A DNA stretch of 64,000 nucleotides from CAYRXM01 sp964428175. Lineage in GTDB: Bacteria; Chloroflexota; Anaerolineae; JAFGEY01. The position numbers were made by a program, and so were the translations under genes. How positions within the stretch are numbered: position 1 is the stretch's first letter; every line of letters begins with the position of its first letter. The notes under the pieces are model-generated. The model did not search any database. It was not told where the DNA came from and saw only the letters and a program-made list of their open reading frames with translations. This document shows, piece by piece, positions 41,512 through 51,009 of the stretch. The stretch covers positions 1 to 64,000 of the forward strand of contig CAYRXM010000004.1 of NCBI GenBank assembly GCA_964428175.1, read 5' to 3'.

Positions 41512-42492
41512 CTAGAATGTGCCCTTCATACGCGGGTCGAGGGCATCGCGCAGACCGTCGCCCAAAAAGGTAAAGGCCATCACCAGCAGCCCAACGCACA
41601 GGGAAGGCGCAAACAGGATCCACGGCTGGTTGTTGATTGCCGTGCGCCCCTCAAGCATCGATACGCCCCAACTGGTGATAAAGAACGCATTGGGGTCAGA
41701 GGTTGGCTTGAGGCCAATGCCGAGAAAGCCGAGGGTCGCCTCGGCGATGATCATGCGTGGAATGGCAAAGGCCACCCAAACGACGATGGGGCTGAGCGCA
41801 TTGGGGAAAATGTGTCGCAGCATGATCCGCACGTCCGTGGTGCCGACGCTGCGCGCTGCCTCGACAAACTCTTTTTCCTTGAGCGAGAGCACGGCGCCGC
41901 GCACCAGGCGGGCCACACCAACCCACCCCACCAGCGCCAGGGCTGCAAACAGCAGGAACAGCCCGTTCATCAACTGGCCGAGCCAGGTGTCGCGCAGGGT
42001 GATCATCAAAATGATGTACAAGAGCTGATCGGGGAACGTGTAGAAAAAGTCGGTGATGCGCATCAGGATATTGTCGATCAACCCACCTTTATAGCCGGCC
42101 AACAGCCCGACGCCCGTGCCGACGATCAAAATGATCGCCACCGGCGTCAAACCGACGAGCATCGAAACCCGTGACCCATAGAGCACCCGGCTGAGCACGT
42201 CGCGGCCGATGGTGTCCGTGCCCAGGATGAACTGGGACTCTCCGGCCTTGCCCGTGGACGACTCTGGGACCCATGACGGAGGCAGATAGCTTTTGCCATC
42301 ATGGATCTTTAAAGGGTTCAACGGTGCCAGGACGGACGCAAATACAGCAACCAACGCAAAAGTGATGATAATAATTATTCCCAAAATAGCGGCTTTGTTG
42401 CGGACCAGCCGGTGCCATGCATCCATCCACAAACTGCGTGAAGGGCGCTTCAGATCAAACATTTCGGATAACGTCGCTTGAGAAGTTGTCAT
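41512..42492 (-). CDS. ABC transporter permease, OppC/DppC type
   Basis: Permease of an oligopeptide-type importer, 326 aa. First helix AAILGIIIIITFALVAVFASVLAPLNP; core motif LGTDTIGRDVLSRVLYGSRVSMLVG; EAA loop VEAARSVGTTDVRIMLRHIFPNALSPIVV; end GDGLRDALDPRMKG. True start is ATG 42492 with AGGAGG 6 nt upstream. Half of that Shine-Dalgarno is the end of the repeat unit at 42502. A longer open frame running into the N gap is artificial. Last gene of the six-gene importer operon. Confidence 0.93.
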   Translation of the reverse strand: MTTSQATLSEMFDLKRPSRSLWMDAWHRLVRNKAAILGIIIIITFALVAVFASVLAPLNPLKIHDGKSYLPPSWVPESSTGKAGESQFILGTDTIGRDVLSRVLYGSRVSMLVGLTPVAIILIVGTGVGLLAGYKGGLIDNILMRITDFFYTFPDQLLYIILMITLRDTWLGQLMNGLFLLFAALALVGWVGVARLVRGAVLSLKEKEFVEAARSVGTTDVRIMLRHIFPNALSPIVVWVAFAIPRMIIAEATLGFLGIGLKPTSDPNAFFITSWGVSMLEGRTAINNQPWILFAPSLCVGLLVMAFTFLGDGLRDALDPRMKGTF

Positions 42493-42501
42493 CGCACACC
42501 T

Positions 42502-42770
42502 CCTATCCCGAATAGATCGGAACTGAACAGAGCCTGGTCGCTCGGAAAGATTTGTGCTCAAAAAAGCAATGATCTTGAGGATAGGCCCTATCCCGAATAG
42601 ATCGGAACTGAACAGAGCCTGGTCGCTCGGAAAGATTTGTGNNNNNNNNNNNNNNNNNNNNNNNNNNNNNNNNNNNNNNNNNNNNNNNNNNNNNNNNNNN
42701 NNNNNNNNNNNNNNNNNNNNNNNNNNNNNNNNNNNNNNNNNCTCAAAAAAGCAATGATCTTGAGGATAGG
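42502..42770. repeat. Tandem array of the dispersed repeat (copies B1, B2...)
   Basis: Unit B1 is 42502-42585 (84 bp, CCTATCC...GGATAGG). After one C, unit B2 starts at 42587 and ends at 42770, with the N run inside it. Period is 85 bp. Joining the bases on either side of the N run restores exactly one 84-bp unit, so the gap probably hides an unknown number of further copies. It lies between the two permease genes. Confidence 0.9.
42642..42741. other. Assembly gap, 100 N
   Basis: Exactly 100 undetermined bases, the conventional size for a gap of unknown length, placed inside a repeat unit between ...GATTTGTG and CTCAAAAAAGC. Confidence 0.98.
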
Positions 42771-42782
42771 CCCTGATTCGAA

Positions 42783-43778
<996 letters not shown>

Positions 43779-43872
43779 AACAGGTGACCTCCAACGCAAA
43801 CCTTCAGGACAGTGGCCAGAATCGAACGTTTGCTCAACAATTTGTTCTTGTACATAACCCTCACCGCCGCCC

Positions 43873-43916
43873 AGAAAAAAGAGCCGGCCGGCTCTTTATG
43901 ATAACCGGCCGGCTCT
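43873..43916 (-). terminator. Rho-independent terminator after the SBP gene
   Basis: On the minus strand the arms AGAGCCGGCCGG and CCGGCCGGCTCT enclose an 11-nt loop and are followed by TTTTTT. It lies between the solute-binding protein gene and its permease genes, so probably partial. Confidence 0.8.
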
Positions 43917-43959
43917 CGCACTCCGGGCCTGTCAGGTTTGACAGGTCCAACTGGAATGA

Positions 43960-45750
43960 CTAGGGCATCATACTGGTGTCAATGTCGATCCCGATCGGGT
44001 CAATGACGCCAGCCCACCCGGAGTCTTGCGGGGTGGTTTGGACGTTCAGTACCCACGGCTTGACCAGATACGAGTTGACATTGTTCCACATGAACGCGAC
44101 TGGCGCACCAGCCACGAGCAGGTCTTGCGCCTCTTGATACAACTCGGCGCGCTTGTCCGGATCCACGGTGGTGTCGGCTTCGGTCACCAGCGCGTCGAAA
44201 TCGAGATTCGAATAAGCGATGCGCTCACCAAAACCGCCGGTCTTCCAGTACACGCTCAGCCAGTTCTGCGGGTCGGGATAGTCGGCGCACCAGCCGAGGA
44301 TGTACATCTGCGGTGAGGTGGACTTGTCCTTGGTCAGCGCGGTAAAGGTCGTCGGCTCGACCGGGTTCATTTCGATGGTCACGCCCAACACATCCTGCCA
44401 CTTGGCCACCATCCACTCCCAACGAACGCGGTTGCGCGGTGTGTCACCAAAGGTCGCCGTGATCTTGGGCAGATTGGCTGCCGAACCATAGCTGGAATCA
44501 GCAAGGGCTTGCTTGGCCGCTTCGGCATCAAAGCCCCAGCGGGTCTCGCCGTCCTTGTAGCCGGGATAGCCCTTGGGGATCCAGGTCAAGGTGGGGCTGC
44601 CCAAACCTTGCAGAACGTCTTGCACCCAGGTGTCGCGGTCGAGCGCCATAGCAAACGCTTCGCGCACCTTGGGATCGTTAAAGGGTTCCTTTTCCTGGTG
44701 GAACATGACCGCAAAGGTGCAGGAGCCGGGATAGATGAGCGCTTCTTTGGACAACTGCTCATCGGCCTTCACGGTTGCCAGGTCTTCCGCCGCCAGGCCA
44801 ATGATGTCAAACTCGTTGTTCTTGTAGGCCTGGAAGGACACGGCGCTGTCTGTGATGTACGAATATTCGATGTCAACCTTGCCCACGCCGCCCCAGTAGT
44901 TCTGGTTGGGGACAAAGTAGCCGCGCACGAACGGCTCAAGGCTCTTCAAGGCATAAGGGCCGTTGCCGATGTGGTACTTGGAGCTGTTCCACCAGTTCTC
45001 GCCGCCCTCAGAGATCAGTTCTTCTTTGGCCGGGAAAACCACCCACAGGCTCATCACGGTGTGAAAGTAAGGAGCGGATCTGGAAAGAGTAAGCTTGAGC
45101 AAGCGGCAGTCCGCCTGATCATAGTCGGTGCAGGGGTTGCCGGCTATGTCCAGCGCTTGCACGCTCGCTTTCACCATCTCTTCACCCGCGGCGGCATCTT
45201 CGTCGGTCTCGGCATAGCGCCATTCGGCCGCGCCCATGATCTCATCGGTGATCGCCGCATATTCGCCGGCGGTCTCGGGGTTGATGTTACGCAGCAACGA
45301 GTACTCGAAACGCTTGGCGTTCAACAACGTGCCGTCGCTGTACTTGAGGCCTTCACGCAGGGTAAAGGTCAGCTCGGTCGCGTCGTCATTGTATTCCCAC
45401 GACTCTGCTGCGGCGGGGACGGTATCAAGCGCTGCGTTCAACTTGGTCAGGCCCTCGTAGATCAAGTTGAGGTGCGCGATTTCGTTGACGAACGAAGACT
45501 TTTGCGGATCAATGATGTCGGGATAGGTGCCCAGGTTGATGCGCAGCACCTTGGTCACTGCACTCGGCACGGGGGTCGCTACGACGATTTTCTCGACTTC
45601 TTTTTCGATCTCTTTTTCAACCACAACGGTTTCTTTGACGATCTTTTCAACTTCTTTTTCGACAACCACGGTCTTGGGCTGGCAGGCAGAGACAATGAGC
45701 ATTGCGACGATCAACAGGCCCAGCCAGGCTGTCCATTTCTTGTTCAACAT
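43960..45750 (-). CDS. ABC transporter substrate-binding lipoprotein (SBP family 5)
   Basis: Peptide-type binding lipoprotein, 596 aa. Lipobox IVSAC, then a charged linker of repeated VEKEVEKIV units (about residues 29-57), a style frequent in Chloroflexota binding proteins. SBP_bac_5 features are DDATELTFTLREGLKYSDGTLLNAKRFEYSLLR, KYHIGNGPYALKSLEP and VREAFAMALDRDTWVQDVLQGLGSPTLTWIPKG. RBS AAGGAGG lies before the ATG. Second of two binding proteins in the operon. Confidence 0.93.
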   Translation of the reverse strand: MLNKKWTAWLGLLIVAMLIVSACQPKTVVVEKEVEKIVKETVVVEKEIEKEVEKIVVATPVPSAVTKVLRINLGTYPDIIDPQKSSFVNEIAHLNLIYEGLTKLNAALDTVPAAAESWEYNDDATELTFTLREGLKYSDGTLLNAKRFEYSLLRNINPETAGEYAAITDEIMGAAEWRYAETDEDAAAGEEMVKASVQALDIAGNPCTDYDQADCRLLKLTLSRSAPYFHTVMSLWVVFPAKEELISEGGENWWNSSKYHIGNGPYALKSLEPFVRGYFVPNQNYWGGVGKVDIEYSYITDSAVSFQAYKNNEFDIIGLAAEDLATVKADEQLSKEALIYPGSCTFAVMFHQEKEPFNDPKVREAFAMALDRDTWVQDVLQGLGSPTLTWIPKGYPGYKDGETRWGFDAEAAKQALADSSYGSAANLPKITATFGDTPRNRVRWEWMVAKWQDVLGVTIEMNPVEPTTFTALTKDKSTSPQMYILGWCADYPDPQNWLSVYWKTGGFGERIAYSNLDFDALVTEADTTVDPDKRAELYQEAQDLLVAGAPVAFMWNNVNSYLVKPWVLNVQTTPQDSGWAGVIDPIGIDIDTSMMP

Positions 45751-45880
45751 TTTTCCTCCTTGTAATCAAAAAAATGAACCACAATTGCCGGGTGCGGCAT
45801 CCCGTAAGCGTTAGAATCGAACCGCTGTTTACCTCCCATGCGTATTGGCGATCTTGAGAACGCCGGAAAATCGGTGTGCG

Positions 45881-46864
45881 TCAGCCGACCAGATGGCAGG
45901 CACACCAATGACCGGGCGCAATCTCTTTGAATTCGGGGTCTTGTTCCTTGCACACGTCCATCACCTTGGGACAGCGCGTGCTAAAGTTGCAGCCGGGCGG
46001 CGGGTTGGCCGGGCTGGGCACATCACCTTCCAGAATGATGCGCTTGCGCGTTTCCTCCACCACCGGGTCGGGGATGGGCACCGCCGAAAGCAGCGCCTGT
46101 GTGTAGGGGTGTTCCGGGCTGGCGTACAGCGTGTCGCGGTCGGTCAATTCGACGATTTTGCCCAGGTACATCACAGCGATGCGATCCGAGATGTGGCGTA
46201 CCATCGACAGGTCGTGGGCGATGAACAGGTAGGTCAGTCCCAATTCGTGCTGCAAATCTTCGAGCAGGTTGACCACCTGGGCCTGGATGGACACGTCCAG
46301 CGCCGAAATCGGCTCGTCGCAGACGATGAACGAGGGATTGAGGGCCAGTGCGCGGGCCACGCCGATGCGCTGGCGCTGGCCGCCGGAGAACTCGTGCGGG
46401 TAGCGGTTGATAAAATAGGGGTTCAACCCGACCAGCTTGAGCAGTTCTTGCACGCGGTCCTGGCGCTCCTTGCCCGATGCAATGCTGTGAACTTCGAGCG
46501 GTTCGCCGACAATGCTGCCAACCGTCATACGCGGGTTCAACGAGGCATAGGGGTCCTGAAAGATCATCTGCATCTTGCGACGCTGGCGGCGCAGTTGCTC
46601 GCCTTTCATACTGACCAGGCTTTCGCCTTCAAAATAGACATCACCTTCGGTCGGGCGGTACAACTGCAACACGGTGCGCCCGGTTGTCGATTTGCCGCAG
46701 CCGCTTTCACCCACCAGGCCCAGCGTTTCGCCATGGTACACATCGAACGAAACCCCATCGACGGCCTTGATCGCGCCAATTTGCCGTTGAAAGATGATCC
46801 CGCGCGTGATGGGAAAATGTTTTTTGAGGTTGTCAACCCGAACCAGCACTTGTCTTTCTGCCAT
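45881..46864 (-). CDS. ABC transporter ATP-binding protein, OppF/DppF type
   Basis: 327-aa ATPase subunit. N-terminal LKKHFPITRG, Walker A GESGCGKST, Q-loop MIFQDPYASLNPRMTVG, signature FSGGQRQRIGVARAL, Walker B FIVCDEPISALDVS, H-loop IAHDLSMV, and the C-terminal oligopeptide-transporter extension with GCNFSTRCP (Cys-containing). Pairs with the OppD-type protein encoded just upstream. Confidence 0.95.
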   Translation of the reverse strand: MAERQVLVRVDNLKKHFPITRGIIFQRQIGAIKAVDGVSFDVYHGETLGLVGESGCGKSTTGRTVLQLYRPTEGDVYFEGESLVSMKGEQLRRQRRKMQMIFQDPYASLNPRMTVGSIVGEPLEVHSIASGKERQDRVQELLKLVGLNPYFINRYPHEFSGGQRQRIGVARALALNPSFIVCDEPISALDVSIQAQVVNLLEDLQHELGLTYLFIAHDLSMVRHISDRIAVMYLGKIVELTDRDTLYASPEHPYTQALLSAVPIPDPVVEETRKRIILEGDVPSPANPPPGCNFSTRCPKVMDVCKEQDPEFKEIAPGHWCACHLVG

Positions 46865-46899
46865 CCTGTCATTCTCCTCTATTTTGCAGTTTGATTACT

Positions 46900-47889
46900 C
46901 TAGCGCGCGTATCCCTCGGTGTCCCTGGTGTTCCAGCACGCGGCAAAATGATCCATCCCGACCGGCTCGAGCAGGGGGTTTTCTTCGAGGCAGCGATCGC
47001 TTACATAGTCGCAGCGCGGCGCAAAGGGGCATCCCGGAGGCGGCGAAATCAGGTCAGGCGGCAAGCCTTCGATCGACTTGAGTTTGGTATGCGATAATTC
47101 GTCCAGGCGCGGCAGCGATCCCAGCAAACCGATGGTGTATGGATGGCGCGGCCGGGCATAGATTTCCTTGACCGGGCCGGTTTCGACGATATAGCCGGCA
47201 TACATCACGTTGACGCGATCAACCAACCCGGCGACCACGCCCAGGTCGTGGGTGATCCAGATGACCGCCATCCCAATTTCGTCGCGCAGTCGCTTGACCA
47301 GATCGACGATTTGGGCCTGGATGGTCACATCGAGGGCCGTCGTCGGTTCATCGGCGATGAGTACGCGCGGGTTGCACGACAGCCCCATGGCGATCATTAC
47401 CCGCTGGCGCATGCCGCCGGAGAACTGGTGCGGATAGTCGTCGATGCGCTGTTCAGCATTGGGAATGCCCACCATTTCCAGCAGCTCGACCGCTCGCTTG
47501 CGTGACTGGGTCTTGTCCATGCCCATGTGCAGTTCGAGCGCTTCCGTCACCTGCCGGCCGATGGTCAGCACCGGGTTGAGCGAGGTCATCGGGTCTTGAA
47601 AGATCATGGCGATCTTGTTGCCGCGCACGTGACGGATTTCATCGATATCCATCTTGAGCAAGTCACGTCCCTCAAAAAGCACCTCGCCATCGGTGATCTT
47701 GCCCGGAGGCTCCGGAATGAGACGCATCAAAGACAACACGCCGACGCTTTTGCCACACCCGCTCTCGCCGACGATGCCCAGCGTTTCGCCTTCGCCTAGG
47801 TTGTAGGTGATGCCGTTGACCGCCTGAACAACACCGTCTTGGGTGTAAAAGCGCGTCTCCAGGTTTTTGACTTCCAACAACGTGACCAT
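46900..47889 (-). CDS. ABC transporter ATP-binding protein, OppD/DppD type
   Basis: 329-aa ATPase subunit. Walker A GESGCGKS, Q-loop MIFQDPMTSLNPVLTIG, signature FSGGMRQRVMIAMGL, Walker B VLIADEPTTALDVT, H-loop ITHDLGVVAG and C-terminal PPPGCPFAPRCDYVSDRC extension. ATG 47889 follows AAAGGAGAG. 35 nt separate it from the OppF-type gene. Confidence 0.95.
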   Translation of the reverse strand: MVTLLEVKNLETRFYTQDGVVQAVNGITYNLGEGETLGIVGESGCGKSVGVLSLMRLIPEPPGKITDGEVLFEGRDLLKMDIDEIRHVRGNKIAMIFQDPMTSLNPVLTIGRQVTEALELHMGMDKTQSRKRAVELLEMVGIPNAEQRIDDYPHQFSGGMRQRVMIAMGLSCNPRVLIADEPTTALDVTIQAQIVDLVKRLRDEIGMAVIWITHDLGVVAGLVDRVNVMYAGYIVETGPVKEIYARPRHPYTIGLLGSLPRLDELSHTKLKSIEGLPPDLISPPPGCPFAPRCDYVSDRCLEENPLLEPVGMDHFAACWNTRDTEGYAR

Positions 47890-47935
47890 CCAGTTCTCTC
47901 CTTTAGTCGCTGCTGATAGTGATGTTTGTTTCAAC

Positions 47936-47977
47936 GCCGCTGCCCCGCTCCAGACAAAGCCGGGGCGGGGTAGCGGC
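47936..47977 (-). terminator. GC-rich intercistronic hairpin
   Basis: GCCGCTGCCCCGC (47936-47948) pairs with GCGGGGTAGCGGC (47965-47977) with one mismatch, between the first SBP gene and oppD. No T-run; perhaps an mRNA-stabilising or attenuating structure. Confidence 0.5.
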
Positions 47978-47992
47978 TCACCGAGCCGGTGT

Positions 47993-49711
47993 TTATTTTT
48001 CCAGGCTGACCTCGGCCAGATTCATCGTATCCTGGCCGGTGATGACCAGGCCCTTGATGTACGGTTTGACCAGATAATAGCCGCCGCTGTGATAGATGGG
48101 AATCCACGGCACGTCGTTGACCAACAGGTCTTCGGCTTGCCGGTAGAGCGCCATGCGCTTGTCTTGATCTTGCTCGACGCGCGCCTGCTCGACCAGGGCA
48201 TCCAGTTGGAGGTTGCTGTACGCGCCGTGGTTGTAGGCGCTGGTTGAGTGGAACAGCAAATCCAAAAAGTTCTGCGGATCGGGATAATCGGCGATCCACC
48301 CCAGCGAGTACATCTGGTATTTTTGCGCATCGAGGCCGGTGAGAAACACACCCCAATCCACCACCTCGACCTCGATCTCGACGCCGAGTATCTCCCGGTA
48401 CATCGCCGCCAGCGACTCGCCAAACTCGGCCCCGGTCACGGTCAGCGTGATCGGCGGCAGTTCGCTGGCGTCGCCGTAATCGGACTCGAACATTTCTTCC
48501 ACGGCCATGTCGGGATCAAAGGGCAGGCCTTCCAGGTCGGGGTTGTACCCTGGCATGCCCGGCGGCAAAATGCCTTCAGCCGGGATAACCGTCTTGTTGA
48601 ACAAAATGTCGGCGATGGCCTGCTTGTTGGTGGCATAGGCAAAAGCGCGGCGCACGTGCACGTCGTCAAACGGAGGAATGGCGGTGTTAAATCCGATGTA
48701 CCAGACGTCGAGCTGCGACACGACGCGCAAATCCTTGTTCAGGGGGTCGTTCGGATCGAGCACACGGTCGATGTTGCCAGCGCCGATCTCGATCACGTCC
48801 AGTTCACCGCGCTCGTACATATTCATCGTGTTGCCGCGATATATGAAAATAACCTTGTCCAGCGCGGGCCGGCCGCGATAATAATCGTCAAAAGCAGCCA
48901 GCACCAGCTCGTTGACGCTGTTCTTTTCTACCTTGAACGGCCCGCTGCCGATCGGGCTGGACTGCCAGTTGCGTGAGGTGTCCTCGACATTTTCCTTGCA
49001 CACAATGTACGAGGTCGGATAGGTCAATTTGGATAGAAAATAGGGTTTGGGGGCATCGATGGTGATTTGGACGGTGAAATCGTCAACCGCTTTGAGGCCC
49101 TCGATCGAGCTGGCCTCACCCATCGTGCGCGCCATCACGCCAACGATGTCGTCCAGGTAAGACTGCGCGCGCTGCACCGAGCCGCGCCGGGGATCGCAGG
49201 CGCGTTCGAGCGAGTAGACCACATCCTGGGCCGTCACCTGACGCCCGTTGTGGAACCGGGCATTCCGGTGCAGGTAAAAGGTGTACACCATCCCCGTGGC
49301 ATCTATTTCCCATCGCTCGGCCAGATCGCCCACCACGTTCAGACCGGCATCGAGCTTGACCAGGCCGCTGAATATCAGACCCACAAACTGGTGCGAGGTC
49401 GAATCCTGGGTGATCGCCGGGTCCAGCGTCTCCGGAGACTGGCTCCACAGGCGCAGTTCGTTCGCTTGCGGGAAACTGGACTGTCCGGGGGTTGCTGTCG
49501 GCGCGGGTGTGGCCGTCGGTGAATCGGGCGCAGAAGACACGGTGGGGCTGGGGGTCCAGGTTGCCTCTTTTGTCGCCATAGCTTCGCTCGTCCAGGTCGG
49601 CGTTGGGCTGGGCACTGTCTCTGGCGTTGGTGTAGATCGCAAGCTGGGAATCTGGCATCCCAGGATCAGGAAAGCCACCAGCAAGCCAAGATAGGGCAAC
49701 CTGTTTTTCAT
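47993..49711 (-). CDS. ABC transporter substrate-binding lipoprotein (SBP family 5), first in operon
   Basis: 572-aa binding lipoprotein. Signal peptide with lipobox LILGC, a Thr/Pro/Ser-rich linker (STPTPETVPSPTPTW...), then the SBP_bac_5 fold: LAERWEIDATGMVYTFYLHRNARFHNGRQVTAQDVVYSLERACDP, NWQSSPIGSGPFKVEKN and VRRAFAYATNKQAIADILFNKTVIPAEGILPPGMPGY. ATG 49711 is favoured over 49717 because AAGGA is 8 nt upstream. It differs clearly from the second SBP, so the importer may accept two ligand classes. Confidence 0.92.
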   Translation of the reverse strand: MKNRLPYLGLLVAFLILGCQIPSLRSTPTPETVPSPTPTWTSEAMATKEATWTPSPTVSSAPDSPTATPAPTATPGQSSFPQANELRLWSQSPETLDPAITQDSTSHQFVGLIFSGLVKLDAGLNVVGDLAERWEIDATGMVYTFYLHRNARFHNGRQVTAQDVVYSLERACDPRRGSVQRAQSYLDDIVGVMARTMGEASSIEGLKAVDDFTVQITIDAPKPYFLSKLTYPTSYIVCKENVEDTSRNWQSSPIGSGPFKVEKNSVNELVLAAFDDYYRGRPALDKVIFIYRGNTMNMYERGELDVIEIGAGNIDRVLDPNDPLNKDLRVVSQLDVWYIGFNTAIPPFDDVHVRRAFAYATNKQAIADILFNKTVIPAEGILPPGMPGYNPDLEGLPFDPDMAVEEMFESDYGDASELPPITLTVTGAEFGESLAAMYREILGVEIEVEVVDWGVFLTGLDAQKYQMYSLGWIADYPDPQNFLDLLFHSTSAYNHGAYSNLQLDALVEQARVEQDQDKRMALYRQAEDLLVNDVPWIPIYHSGGYYLVKPYIKGLVITGQDTMNLAEVSLEK

Positions 49712-49769
49712 CGTCATTGTCCTTGTAACACTCCATTCATCCAAGATACAACAGCGAAAAGCAGCGGTT

Positions 49770-49798
49770 ATTGTATGGTGAATAATCAAAAAAGTCAA
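49770..49798 (-). promoter_or_regulatory. Promoter of the importer operon
   Basis: On the minus strand TTGACT (49798-49793), 17-nt spacer, TACAAT (49775-49770), about 60 nt before the first ATG. Confidence 0.75.
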
Positions 49799-49827
49799 AT
49801 GAGATTTTCGAGCTGGCATCCTGGCCG

Positions 49828-49866
49828 ACAAAAAAAGCTCGCTCCGATGCATGGGCACCGGAGCGA
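49828..49866 (-). terminator. Terminator of the rRNA methyltransferase gene
   Basis: On the minus strand CGCTCCG and CGGAGCG pair around a 12-nt loop, followed by AGC and seven T. Confidence 0.75.
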
Positions 49867-49944
49867 AAAAGGAAGGGAAACGCATGCGAACTTGACAGGT
49901 TCATGATACCCGCACCGGCTCGTCTCGTCCAGTACCCAAATGGG

Positions 49945-50721
49945 TCATCTTGGGGGCGACGGTTCGCCGGGTTGTGCGCCGCTTGCGGCCCGGCGCTGAC
50001 GCATCACTTCAAAGGCCAGCACCGCCACCGCCGAGGCCGTGCCCAGCGATTGGGCAAATGGCCGCCCGTAGGGGATTTCTACAAGCAGGTCGGCCTGGTC
50101 GAGGAAAGAGCGGGTGATGCCGCGCTTTTCGCCGCCGATCACCAGCAGCAGCGGCACGGCAAGATCGGCCTCATACAACGGGACCGATTTCTCCTTGCTG
50201 GTGCAGACGACGGCCAGCCCGCGCGCGCGAAAAAACGCATGGGCTTCTACCGCTGTTTCGGCCAGTGCGGTAGGGATGCGCTCCGACGCGCCCGCCGAGG
50301 CTCGCGCCACCACCCCCGCCGCCGAGGTCCAGTTGCGTGGGCGAACGACCAGCCCGTGCGCGCCGGCGGCATAGAGCGCGCGCACCGCCGCGCCAAAGTT
50401 GAACGGGTCTTCGATCCCGTCAAGCATGGCGATAAAGGGACAGCCCACATCCTTTAACAAATCGGGCAGCGAGACAAAGCGGCGCTCGCCAACCAACGCG
50501 ATCACCCCGCCGTGCGACTGGCCGGTGACCTGGCTGCTGACGACGGCTTTATCCACGCGCTGCACCGGTACGCCCTGCGATTGGGCCAGCCGCTCCAGAT
50601 AGGTCAGCGTATGGCTGCGCTTGCCGTGCTGGACATAGATCACCTCGATGGGGCGGCTCTGCGCCTCCAGCGCGGCCAGCACGGATACGCTGCCTTCGAG
50701 GATGGTTTGATCTTGTGCCAT
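49945..50721 (-). CDS. SPOUT-class RNA 2'-O-methyltransferase (TrmH/RlmB family)
   Basis: Predicted SAM-dependent rRNA or tRNA ribose methyltransferase, 258 aa. The N-terminal substrate-binding domain is LEGSVSVLAALEAQSRPIEVIYV... The SPOUT knot motifs follow: motif 1 LDGIEDPFNFGAAVRALYAAG (catalytic Arg), motif 2 LLVIGGEKRGITR, motif 3 EIPYGRPFAQSLGTASAVAVLAFEV. Motif 3 usually reads SLNVSVA; here Asn is Gly, which is unusual. A minus-strand TATAAT (50756-50751) is 30 nt upstream, directly after the previous terminator. Confidence 0.88.
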   Translation of the reverse strand: MAQDQTILEGSVSVLAALEAQSRPIEVIYVQHGKRSHTLTYLERLAQSQGVPVQRVDKAVVSSQVTGQSHGGVIALVGERRFVSLPDLLKDVGCPFIAMLDGIEDPFNFGAAVRALYAAGAHGLVVRPRNWTSAAGVVARASAGASERIPTALAETAVEAHAFFRARGLAVVCTSKEKSVPLYEADLAVPLLLVIGGEKRGITRSFLDQADLLVEIPYGRPFAQSLGTASAVAVLAFEVMRQRRAASGAQPGEPSPPR

Positions 50722-50779
50722 TCAGTTCGACCCCGGTTGAGAATGAGACGATTATAACACAGAAAAGCTGCACAAAAAA

Positions 50780-50807
50780 AAGAGGCGCTCCTCAAGGAGC
50801 GCCTCTT
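50780..50807 (-). terminator. Rho-independent terminator of the AIM24 unit
   Basis: 12-bp arms AAGAGGCGCTCC and GGAGCGCCTCTT with a 4-nt loop; on the minus strand followed by a run of T (the A-run at 50774-50780). Confidence 0.9.
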
Positions 50808-50810
50808 GCT

Positions 50811-51005
50811 CTATTCTGTCTTGCTGATTTCTTTGCCCTGCTCCAGTGTATAACTGCCGCCGTTCTCCGTTTTGGGTTCCAGCACCTTTTGGACAATGCT
50901 GAACACCTTGAGGCCGGCAATGACCAGCCCGAACGATCCGAGCAAGGCCAGCGGCGCCAGCAGCAGGGTGAGCAAACAGCCCAGCGGGCTTTGCCACACG
51001 CCCAT
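50811..51005 (-). CDS. Small membrane protein, 64 aa
   Basis: Short protein with one or two hydrophobic segments (LGCLLTLLLAPLALLGSFGLVIAGLKVF) and a polar tail (EPKTENGGSYTLEQGKEISKTE). I do not recognise it. Strong RBS (GGGAGGG) precedes the ATG, and the start lies 4 nt after the stop of the AIM24-type gene, so co-translation is likely. Confidence 0.7.
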   Translation of the reverse strand: MGVWQSPLGCLLTLLLAPLALLGSFGLVIAGLKVFSIVQKVLEPKTENGGSYTLEQGKEISKTE

Positions 51006-51009
51006 CTTG

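Noticed and set aside
42502..42770. Possible CRISPR array from the 85-bp periodic units
   Set aside because: Units are joined almost directly (1 bp) with no variable spacer; a tandem repeat.
45845..46894. 349-residue plus-strand frame antisense to the OppF-type gene
   Set aside because: Sense strand encodes an ATPase with all motifs; the antisense frame has none.
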